The notes under the pieces: model-generated | Told to the model about the DNA's origin: nothing | The model's input: the letters and a program-made list of their open reading frames with translations, nothing else | Databases searched by the model: none | Program-made: the position numbers and the translations under genes | Assembly: GCA_947247005.1 (NCBI GenBank) | Contig: OX365945.1 | Span: 40,974,551-41,038,550 of the forward strand | Length of the DNA: 64,000 nucleotides | Source of the DNA: Spisula solida | Lineage: Eukaryota; Mollusca; Bivalvia; Venerida; Mactridae | Reading direction: 5' to 3' | Shown: positions 47,401 through 59,400 of the stretch, piece after piece | How positions within the stretch are numbered: position 1 is the stretch's first letter | Layout: each line of letters begins with the position of its first letter

Positions 47401-50400
47401 TTACCAGTATACACACAATCGCACACCTATCCAGACATCATCAGTGTTTTGTCTTTTCAAAATAGAATATTGAAAGTCGGAAGTGTTTTGACATACAAGT
47501 CCGGAAGTATATTTTTGTCTGTAACTCAATTACTTGATACTTTGGCAAGTTTAATTAGGTTTAATTATAAGGAATGTTTTAATTCAAAAAGTCTTGACAC
47601 ACTTACACATTTCGATTGGTATAATTTCAACAATTAATGCAAATATCGAAATGGAGATTGCGTTTGAATGTCAAATGATGTACGAACAACATGAAACCAG
47701 TTCATGTCTGAGATTGAACCAATCGTAGAGCTTGTCAGGAAATGTTATTATTCACATCCATATTGTTTATTTATTTTTTCTAACCTTAATGTTCTCCTTT
47801 ACATGTCTTGCAAACTCTGTTAAATAAACACTGGCTGGTAATCATAGAACATATCGCACATCCATTGCATGTACAGGACTTGGTATACCAATTGCATGTA
47901 CAGGACTGGGTATACCCATTGTATGTACATGACTGGGTATGTGATCAGATCGATACGAAACCTGTACTTGGTCGGTGGTCCATTTGGCTCTGTTATGGAC
48001 ATTGCTGTGCGTATTGTTGCCTTTTAGGCCCAGTTTGCGAGATGATAGATGTGCTTTCCATGTTAACCAGAATTGGTTCAGGATTACAGAGCTCGATGTT
48101 ACGCTTAATTTTCGCCAGCATAATTGTACTAGTATCATAAATGCAAGGCTCAATACTAGATCGCCTGTGTTTATACTTGTTGGAATACTTGTTAACATCT
48201 AGGAGTTCAATGCCCGACCTTAGACCTGCGTTCAATGCTTGCTAGAATGTGTCCATAGTAGGTACACGCTCGACATTAGATCTAAACTCAATGCTGACTG
48301 GAGAAGGTTCAGTTATACATTCTTACTAGTGTATGTCCACAGTGCAACACTCGACCTAAGATCTGCATTGAATGCTGCAGGAGTAGGTCCAATTAAACTT
48401 AAGTTCAATCTTTACTAGATTATGTCCACAGTTCGACATTAAACCTACAGGACAAGGTTCGGTTAGACTTACGTTCAATGCTTACAAGTACGTTCTATGC
48501 TTGCTGGAGTAGGTTCAAGTAGACCTACATTAAATGCTTGCTGTGGTTTGTCAAGAGTACCGGACTCCTAATACATACCTTAAATGCTTGCTGGAATACA
48601 AATGTAGGGCCAGTTCAGACCTACGTGCTAAAATGGGTCCATTTAAATCATCTTTCAATGCTATCTATAGTATGTCCACAGTGCAACGATCGACCTAAGA
48701 CCTGCATTCAATGCTGGCTAGAGTTGATCTACAGTGCAAAGCTAGATCTAAAACTTAAGTTCAATGCATACTTGTAAGATTAGGTCAAGTTAAACCTACG
48801 TTTTGAGTTTGTTTGAATAGGCCCAGAGTGTGTGCAGCCCTAAATCTAGACCTGTTTACAAAGCTAGGTTAACGTCAGTACGTAGCCTCTACATGTGTAT
48901 AATATCACTAATTTAGTTCGTCAAAGACACAAACTATATCAATAGAAACATACACAAAATGCATTGTTACCCGTGAAGTCGATTAAGACAATGTCCAAAA
49001 TGCGCATCCGTAGAGAGGAATTTTATGCATAATCTCAACGTCAAAATAACGCCGATTTATTTTTAAACCATCGTAAAATATTTGACTTTTGTATATAACA
49101 AGATCATTACAGTTCCTATTTTTAAATAATCAACTGAAATGGTTTATGTGAACGTGTTATTTGATATTTAAATAACATATTCACGGAAATATGACGAGAT
49201 TGTGCCTTCGTAATTACACAGTTCATCGCAAGCGCTAAGTTGATATGACGTCACTATGGCGAGTTATATTTGCCATGTCGTAGTTCGAAAAAATGAACAA
49301 GTTTAAGGTTAAATTTAATCGTTTTCCCCACCTTAGATTTTTCTAGACTTTTTATATGATTATAAGCATACATTTATCTACATGATTATCGAAAAAAACA
49401 TTCTTTTGCAATTAGTTTGAGGTTAAATCGTAGAATGACTGGACTATAATTACCCCAGTCAAAATGCATTATATATTTAATATCCATAGTTGAAAGGATT
49501 GTCAATGTCATTGTTTATTTCAATTTTATGTACATTTTGATGTATTCTATTCAGGTTGCAAAGATATAAATACAGAGTTTTTTTCAAATGACTTTCTTAA
49601 ATTTAAACATGTATCAAAAATTTGTATGTTTTTCACTTCAAGCTATTTGTAATTCTATTTGCAAATGCTTTGCAAACTATTTGCAGATGCTTTGCGAAAA
49701 GTATAATTTGCAAAATATGCAAGAGCTTTGCATTCTAATAAAAAAAAATTTCTATTTGCTGTTACTATTCTGCAAAGGGTTTGAAAAATCTTTGCAGGTT
49801 TCGTTCCAATTCTACCCGTATGCTGAATATATTCTGCAAATATGTGCTGCAACTGTTCTGCAAAGGGTTTCACAAATTTTTATATTTCGCAAAGGAAATA
49901 AATATATTCTGCAAAGGGTATACTTATGCATGGTTAATTTAAAGTGGAAGCCCTGCTTACAGTAACAGCTCTTCCCATTCTTCTGTTTGTAACATGATAG
50001 TTTTTGGGAGGCGTTTAAGCCTCTCATTACTACCATTGCCCATTTCTTAATACAAAATTAACCGCCTTTAGGCTGCTATGTGAATCCGCATTCAAGTAGT
50101 TCCAGAAACTGTCAACATTCCCAATGCTGCTACATATGTTTCTCCAAATTTTTTAACTGATTTAAGCCAATCAGCAACATTTGTTTATTCTAAGATCAAA
50201 AATTATTGTGTAACTGTTCGTTAAATCGATATTTTTGCAAAAAAATCACTACACCGGCCGATACCGAACTTGTTTCATAATACGAAAATGACGTGTTCAT
50301 CAAATGTCCCGGCTGTAAAGCTATTTTTAGAAACTTCAGACTACGGTCAAGTGATGGTTTTATCAATGAATCGTATGCTGTTATGCAATCATATGGTGTC

Positions 50401-53400
50401 GCTGTACTAGCTAGCCGCTTTCTATAGACTTTCTCACGCTGTGAGGGAAGTGATTACAAGACAGTACTGTAGAATCTGATAAATTGGCGCATAGTATTAT
50501 TTTAAAGCCACTTTTGATATACGCATTCAATACACCTATTACATATAAATTAATATGCACCTTTTAACAATTATTTAGATACCCAACATGCCTATATAGT
50601 CACATATGCCTATTTTGACATTCAAGACAAGATCGGCAGTAAGAAAACGAACATTAAACGTGCAACCAGATCGCCTCCCAACTGTACTCTCAGTGCTTTG
50701 ATTTTATATACATACATGTTCAAGTTTAAACAAAATTTTGTTATTGGGAAAATTTTGCCCCATCTGATCTCATCACAAATCTTTGTTTTCTGCCTTCTTT
50801 CAGAGAGTCTATTACTTGTCCTTGGAGTTCTACATGGGCCGAACATTGTCCAACACAATGGTAAACCTTGGTATTCAGAGTTCTTGTGATGAAGCCATGT
50901 ATCAGGTATGTATGTGTCTATAGATAATCAATAAGATACGTATTAGAAAGCAGCTACATGTATACTATAATCATAAATGTCTTCTCTTGCCCTAGTATAA
51001 TTATTAAATACAAATCATGTCATAACTTAATTATTCCCTCCCGAAGGGGAACGGGATGTGGTAATGGTAGGCGTTGGTTTATCCGTCCGACTGTTCTGTG
51101 TGCAACTTCTTCTACATTTCTTAAAAGAGTCCTAGGACTCCAACTATAAAATCCTACTAAGAACCCTGGAATTACTAAAAATAGAAAACAATGTTTTCAT
51201 GCAACAACTTTTGTAAGAATGAGATATCAATTTGAAACTTGCAGTGTATAATGTGAAGCTTTTACTTACAATTGATAGTGGGCTGATGGGTGTTAAGGTC
51301 AAAGTTACGAAAAGAAGATAATTTGTATGCTTAATAACATTAGTTAGGAATGAGATATCATGATGAATATTGCTATGTACTGTCGGTTCAATAAGTAGTA
51401 CTAATGAGGGAACTACCCCATTCAAAAAAATAGGGGTGTTATGTTTTATATAATAAAAAAAAATTCAATCAGTAGTATAATACTTGAAAACCAGTTTTTC
51501 ACATTGTCTTGTAAGTTGTAATAGTCAAGTGGATAACCATGCCACTAAATTATACCAAAGATTTTGTTCAATTTCGATTTTTTTACGAGTACCTTATTTT
51601 GTGATTGTAACTAATATAAAATGATACACTTTGTAATGTATGTAGATTTATTTGTGTGTGTGTTAGATTTTCATTCTTTATCTATCAAGTTGTATCTTTT
51701 TCATCATTTTATCTACGATTCAATAATCACAGTAGTAAGTTTTTTCTTAAATGGTTAGTTTTAATGAAAAAGCAACAACATTAGTATTACTCAGTACAAT
51801 AAATGGCTAGCTCCCTCTGGCAATTATCAACCTACCAGTGTGATTATCACCCAATAGCACTTCTCAGCCATGTATTATTCTATAAATGTAAAGAAAAATC
51901 TTTTGTGCATCTCAAACATTTCTCATTGGCTTGAAACCAAACTTTCACATACTGGTAATTTATGTTAAAAATATTGTTTATATTCTTTCCGTTAAACAGG
52001 GATATGGCTGTCTGTGGCTGGTTCTTGTTTCATTTAACATACACAATATTAGACCTTCTGTTTAAACCAAAGTTGAGGGAGAAGTCCCTGGACTGAGTTT
52101 TAAGTGAAGAGATTTGAGGGTGAATTGTAGCTTCAACATAAGCTCAAGTTGAGCAGCTGATCCACAACCGTGAGGCAGCAGGGCATGTTTTTCAATGAAT
52201 TAAAAGTAGGGATGTTAACGGTTAACCCATTAACCGTTCCGTTATCTTTTGCTAACCGGTTAGTCGAAAAAAAATCTAGGAGAAATTCAAATAAATTTTG
52301 ATATATAAACAAGAAATCCGCCGACAATCTAGTCATATATCTAATTCAAATTCCCCCATCGAAGGTGCGAATTTTCAAAACAGGGTCATGATCCGCAATT
52401 ACCATTTTGACACCTATTATTGAGGAAAGAGGGTCACTTAATTGCCGCTGATTTCATATATGTGGCCTCTGTAGCTCAGTGGTTACATGCTTGCAGTCTA
52501 ATCTGGCGACCCAGGTTCAAATCTAGGTGGAGGCACACATATGCCTGCCATATTTCAGTAGAAAGCTGACTACCGAATAAAGGCTATGCTCGGCATATGG
52601 TAGCCGGGGACTAGTTTGATGACTGACGTTGTTTTTCACATATTCGGCAAAAAATATGAGAACAACGATTATCAAATAGTACAGATTGGCGATACTTCCC
52701 TCAGGTAATAAATGAGGATGCTACATGTGGGGGTGAGGATGTGTTACAGTAAATATATACTTGTCAGAATAAGTACAGTCGGAAAGTTTCGATTTGTTAA
52801 TCGGTTAACTGTTCGGAAGATTGAACGGTTAACCGGTTAGCAAATTGACTGAACAGTAAATTGTTGCATCCCTAATTAAAAGGCAAAATTTCCCTTTTCG
52901 TTGAAACAACACAAAATTCCCCTACTTGAAGTCCCCTAGCCCCAGTCCCCTAAAGTGTAGTTAAATGTGCCTAGGGCAGCTCTATTCAAATATAGATCTA
53001 CTAGAATATGAATTTTAAAAAATTACTGAAGTAAACAGATATGGTCAGTTTTGAACTAAAAAGATCACTGGTATACGCGGTACCGTACATGTATATTATA
53101 TCGTGCACATCTGATTAATCCACTTTTGTGGAATATACCAAATTCTCCTGCCTTTCTCGTTATCGTGGTCACACTATAGTACTGAACAAATAGCCAAGTC
53201 ATGGTCATGTTGAAGGATTAACTAAGTAAACTAACAAACACCGACATACTGAGCATCTCATATTACAGGTTTATCCAAACAATAGTTTAAGTTGAGTTAG
53301 AAATCATGGTATCAAATGCCCAAATTTAGGTTTTGTGTCATTGGAAGCTTTCATTAAAACCAGGCATACAAAACCCTCATTAGGGCAGTAGGTGTGTTTG

Positions 53401-56400
53401 ATTTCCTTATAATCATGTCAAGTATATTTTGAATCTCTAGCTGTAAGATATGTTATACACCCATTGATGGATCTGACTATATACCCCTGTTATAATATCT
53501 GAAACTTGACACTTTGAACATTGTAAAAAATACTGAATCTGTGATATATTATATTTGCAAAGTTTTATCAGTGTATAAAGCTTTTAACTATATATGTTAA
53601 TATTATGAGCTTCTATGATGTTAACTGACACAGTGCGTAGGTGTTACATGTACCTTGATTATATGAGAATTGCTTATGTTGCACATTTTTATCTCGACTT
53701 TTTGAAGAAAAAAAGTCCAGCTGTTGTCATGACGGGATCCTCTGCACATCTCATCGGCGTGGTGTTGGTTACATTTATTGTCAGAGTCATTTTCTCAAAG
53801 ATTATCAAAGGAATCCATTTGAAACTCAACATTACAAGGGGAGTCCATACTGACAAGGCTGGTTACCCTGTGACCTATATTTATGAGTTATCTGCCCTTG
53901 TAACTCTTACAATTTTCACTCACAAATGAGCAAGGGCACTATCAAGTACAACTACAAGAAGGTCGAGCTTTTATCTCTTGTAGGCTGTACTCTTGTAACG
54001 TCTTGTTATTTATAATGTAAAATTAGAAATATTTGCAAGGGAGTAACATTTAGTATATTTATGAAATCAGTAAGATTGTGAAAATTTATGTTCTTCAACT
54101 GCACAACTGCAACAGTAGAAAATCGTTCTTTCTACAATTTTCTTATTTAGCAGTATAATTATACTGTATTAATGTATACATCGAAAACATTAATTTGCAC
54201 CTATAGTGGGAATCAAACCAATACTGTACAGCACCATTGCCTAGCAATACCAAGTACAAACACATTATAACCCAAACAGCAGCTGAACACTTACCACACC
54301 AAATATCTTTAAAAGTAAACCAAACCAAATAAAAAAAATAATCATCAGGACAGTTATTCTGCCTTCAAAAAACCACTATGAATGAAATTTAACACAGGGC
54401 CATCCTTGTCAAATGAATCCCAACATACGGACATATGCAGGCTATACTGACGCTCATAGGCGATGTCAAGCAGTATCCCAGTATTTTCTCAGTCAAATAT
54501 TTCCTACATTTCTCTAAAACCATTGTGTGATTGTCAAAGGCACTTCTCCAAATCAGCTAGCGGTCATGAACTGTGGTCATTGTGCGTTCAAATAATAAAA
54601 AAGCAAATTTGATCTGTGAATGTCTGGCTTTTAACATCGGAGAACTTAAGCATGTTTCAGATATTTTATGCCCTTGGTATCGATTCATCTGGAGGCATAT
54701 AGTGATAGGCCTGTTCATCCATCCGTCCTTACGTAAGAGGTGAATCTAAATTGACTGTTCCTTCTCACATCAAAATGGCTCACTACAAAGCTTTCGTACT
54801 TGCATGGATGTTTTATTTGAACACTTTTTACATACCATATTACCTGACCTCCTTTTGACTTTCACATTGACCTAAGTTTGGACTTAGACTTATTGAAGGG
54901 CCAAATTCTTGGTTAGTCCAAATTGACCGTTTCTTCTTACATCAAGTCCATCAAGGCATTGCTTTCAAACTTGGCATACATATTTACCATTATAAACCCC
55001 TTACATTGTCAAAGCCATGTAACACTATCCAACATTTTAACAGAATTAAAGCCCCTGATTGACTTACTGTAGCTGTTCTGTCACCGACAGACTGGCCTGG
55101 TTAACGATAGGCGCAGGCCAGTTACCCAAACAAAACCAGGATTGATAGTTTTTATGTACCAGAGTGCGCCAGAGATAACAATATTTGTTTACCAATAAAA
55201 ATGACAATTAAATGCATTTCTGATGTCAATTTATGTTCATATATTCCCTTTTAATGATATACTCTTTAAATCCATATTTATAACAAACAGTCAGTCGACG
55301 GTGCAGTGTATATATTATGCATGTTTGTTTATTCATAAGTCTAGAGTTATCTTCAGCGAACTACTGAGCATGATAAATGTTGTGGGCGAGTGATTGGATA
55401 GTGTTTATTAGATATGATAAGTATATAGCTGATTCATACAGGTAGTTGGTGGAGAAAAATGAGAGCTGCCAAATATTGCTGTGCAAACATTTTTCAAATT
55501 GTGAACTTGTCAGATGGATCAAATTTGATAATTTTTCTTTCATAATTCATTGGGGATAATATAGATTTGCACTATCATGTTTATTAGTGAATTGGTCTGT
55601 AGGGAGATGATTTCATGGTTTCTGATCAATGCCTTAAGCCAGTTATGGTCAAGGTCACCATGATTTTAGCTAATTAGTCAGGCGACACATGTGACTCGCT
55701 GAGCTTTTATTACTAGAATTATGTCGCTTTTATTATTTTTACTGTATCCATACCCCTTTGGGGAAAACTCTTGTTGATATGTTGTGTATAAGGCTATAGA
55801 GAAATTGAATAGTAACTGTAATGTTACCTAAACCAGCCTGAGTCCCTTCCCCCTCTATAAACCAGTTGGTCCTTCCCTCTCTAGACCAGTCAGTCCCTCC
55901 CCTCACTCTAAACCAGTTGTTCCCCTCTCAAAACCAGTCAGCCCCTCCCCCACTCTAAACCAGTTGTTCCCCTCTCTAAACCAGTCAGTTCCTCCCCCCA
56001 CTCTTAACCTGTTGGTCCCCCTCTAAACCAGCCAGTCCATCCCCTCTCTAAACCAACCAGTCCATCCCCTCTCTAAACCAGCCTGTCCATCCCCTCACTC
56101 TAAACCAGTTGGTCCTTCCCTCTCTAAACAAGTCAGTACCTCTCCTCACTCTAAACCAGTTGTTCCCCTCTCTAAACCAGTCAGTCCCTCCCCTCCCTAA
56201 ACCTGTTGTTTCCCCCCTCTAAACCAGTCAGTCCCTCCCCTCCCTAAACCTGTTGTTCCCCCCTATAAACCAGTCATTCCCTCTCCTCCCTAAACCTGTT
56301 GTTCCCCCCTCTAAACCAGCCAGTCCCTCCCCTCACTAAACCTGTTGTTCCCCCTCTAAACCAGTCAGTCCCTCCCCTCCCTAAACCTGTTGTTCCCCCC

Positions 56401-59400
56401 TCTAAACCAGTCAGTCCCTCCCCCACTCTAAACCTGTTGTTCCCCCTCTAAACCAGTCTGTCCCTCCCCTCCCTAAACCTGTTGTTCCCCCCTCTTAACC
56501 AGCCAGTCCCTCCCCCACTCTAAACCTGTTGTTCCCCCTCTAAACCAGCCAGTCCGTCCCCTACATAAACCAACCAGTCCATCCCCTCTCTAAACAAGCC
56601 AGTCCATCCCCTCTCTAAACCAACCAGTCCATCCCCTCTCTGAACCAGCCAGTCAATCCTCTCTAAACCAACCAGTCCATCCCCTCTCTAAACCAGCCAG
56701 TCATTCCCCTCTCTTAACCAGCCAGTCATTCCCCCCTATTCCCCTTTAAAATGTTAACTGCTATAGTGGGGGCACCCGTGTCCTGTGGATAAAATTCTAG
56801 TTTTAGAAACATCTCTTGTAACAATATATTTATATATAATATAATAAATATCATGTAGTTTCTCTTCTCACTTTTGGCCTGTTTCTTTGTATGGTAAAGG
56901 GTCTAAGGAGTAAAAAGTGAATCCACTAGAAAGTCAGCTAGTTTAATATAATGCTTATAGATGATTCTGTGTATGTATATGTTTGCTATTACAGCTTGGC
57001 CTTGACATTGAAGAGTTGGAGGAGATTGAAGAGGATGCTGGATTGGGTAATGGAGGTCTTGGTCGCCTGGCTGCTTGTTTCCTTGACTCCATGGCAACCC
57101 TTGGTCTTGCTGCTTATGGCTATGGTATAAGATATGATTATGGTATTTTCGCACAGAAGATCGACAACGGATGGCAGGTAAAAGTCCCCTGATCTCAAGA
57201 TGTTGTCAAAAAAAACTTACCTTTAACATGGGTAGCTATTTTGCCAAACTTGCCAAGAGATAGTTTTGGGGAAATAGCATGTTTACAATTTGTTCATACA
57301 ATTTGCTACAATACTGCATAATGACATTAAATGGGCTGCAAAACAAGAAATCTCATAGCAATATTTCCTATGCTTGCAACTAAGGATTCTACCTTGAAAA
57401 GAACAAGACTTGCTTGGCTAGACTACATGTACTTCACATCATATTGTCTGTAAACAGTTAACAATAATTGCTTCCAATACAGAAAATACTTAAGTACTTA
57501 TAAGATCAATAACTATTAAAGTGCCATTTTTTTTACAGTTTTCTCCTGCAAGTGTCAAATCTGAGTGATGTGTATATTTGTTCTGTAAGTTGTATTGACT
57601 AGGAACCATGATTTATTGATTAATTGTGGCCAGTAAAACCGTCTTTGCAGACTGGTTTTATAATTTAGGAAAAAGGCTATTTTGGTCAATTTAACAATTG
57701 ATATCATTCTCATTGCAAAAATAAGTCAAGGATTTTTTGTTGATTGGTGTAAATGTTTATACGAGGTATACATCACTCTTATACATTGGTTAATGGAGTG
57801 ACCTCTTTTTGACATAAAAAGAAAGGGCGTGAAGATACTTCGGGCCCAAACAATTATATGGTTATTTGAGCAGGAATTACTTGCCAAATTGGGATTTTTT
57901 TTATTTTTTTTTAGGAAAACTAGTGTTAGGAATGGGTCAGAATGTCTGATCAAGGAAGTAACTGAAAAATGTCTGCTTCAGTAAATCTATATACTCAGGT
58001 TGAGCTCTACTTAGATCATAAATGTCACAAACTCTTAATATGTGATATTTTAATACGGCCCTGTGATATTTTAATGTGGCCCAGGGCTCTCATATGACTA
58101 TTTTTGGGGCCGAATATCGGCCCCATTCCCCCCTAAATGAATATACATTTTCCCCCTATTTTCTGAAAAAAATCCCCCCTTTTTTTGAAAATCAATGAAG
58201 AGTCTTTGTAAATGCTGTTAAACCATTGCTATATATCTGTTGTTATAGCTTGAAATTGGCTTTTTGTTAATTTAATATGTATTACATTTATAATAGTATT
58301 GATATTTATAAAAGGCAAAATTCCCCTTTTTCTTCAAAACAACGCGAAATTCCCCTACCTGAGGGCCCCTGGCCCCAGTCCCAAAAGTGTAGCGAGAGCC
58401 CTGTGGCCGCCTGTGATTAAGCAGTTGTCAATATCAATAAAAATACGGAAGAAGATTTTTTACTACAATTTTATTGATATAAAATAAGAGTTTAAAAAAG
58501 TTAAAAGTTTTTGCAGTATAGATTATTAATTGAAATGCTCATTGTGGGTATGTCCAGAGTTACATGTGATTTAATGTGTATATATCTTCTCAGTGGCTGT
58601 GTATTATATAAAATGTCGGTGACTGACATCTTCCTTTCTATGATGCAGACAACTGTATTGTGAACATTGGCAACTTGCCAATTATTTTTCTGTGAAATGT
58701 TAAGATGAATCTGATATTGATATAATGGACAAAGATTATGGTTCTATAACGCTGACGGCTGCTTATACAGCACAGCCTCTCTATTATAAGCCACGCACTC
58801 TGGTAGGTGTAGATTCTGGCTGTTATTGATGGCAAGCCACACACTCTTGTAGGTGTAGATTCTTGTTGCTTTTGAAGACAAGTCACAAACGGGTAGGTGT
58901 AGATTCTTGTTGCTTTTGAAGGCAAGCCACACCTTCTGGTAGGTGTAGATTCTGGCTGCTATTGAAGGCAAGTCACACACTCTGGTAGATGTAGATTCTG
59001 GCTGCTATTGAAGGCAAGCCACACACTCTTGTAGGTGTAGATTCTTGTTGCTTTTGAAGACAAGTCACACACGGGTAGGTGTAGATTCTGGCTGCTTTTG
59101 AAGGCAAGCCACACATTCTGGTAGGTGTAGATTCTGACTGTTATTGAAGGCAAGTCACACACTCTGGTAGGTGTAGATCCTGGCTGTTATTGAAGGCAAG
59201 CCACACACTCTGGTAGGTGTAGATTCTGGCTGTTATTGAAGGCAAGCCACACATTCTGGTAGGTGTAGATTCTGGCTGTTATTGAAGGCAAGCCACACAC
59301 TCTGGTAGGTGTAGATTCTGGCTGTTATTGAAGGCAAGCCACACACTCTGGTAGGTGTAGATTCTGACTGCTATTGAAGGCAAGCCACACACTCTGGTAG

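Noticed and set aside
47808..48235. Several overlapping 60-118 codon frames inside the 3.9-kb element, tested as a possible transposase
   Set aside because: No DDE-type spacing, zinc finger or helix-turn-helix pattern could be seen, and the frames fall in degenerate tandem repeats.
52465..52535. Functional tRNA gene
   Set aside because: Acceptor stem and box B are good but the D and anticodon stems do not pair, and it is inside a transposon. Called a tRNA-like repeat instead.
53615..53929. 104-codon open frame in phosphorylase intron 2
   Set aside because: It overlaps a dispersed element, has no recognisable domain and shows no splice support.
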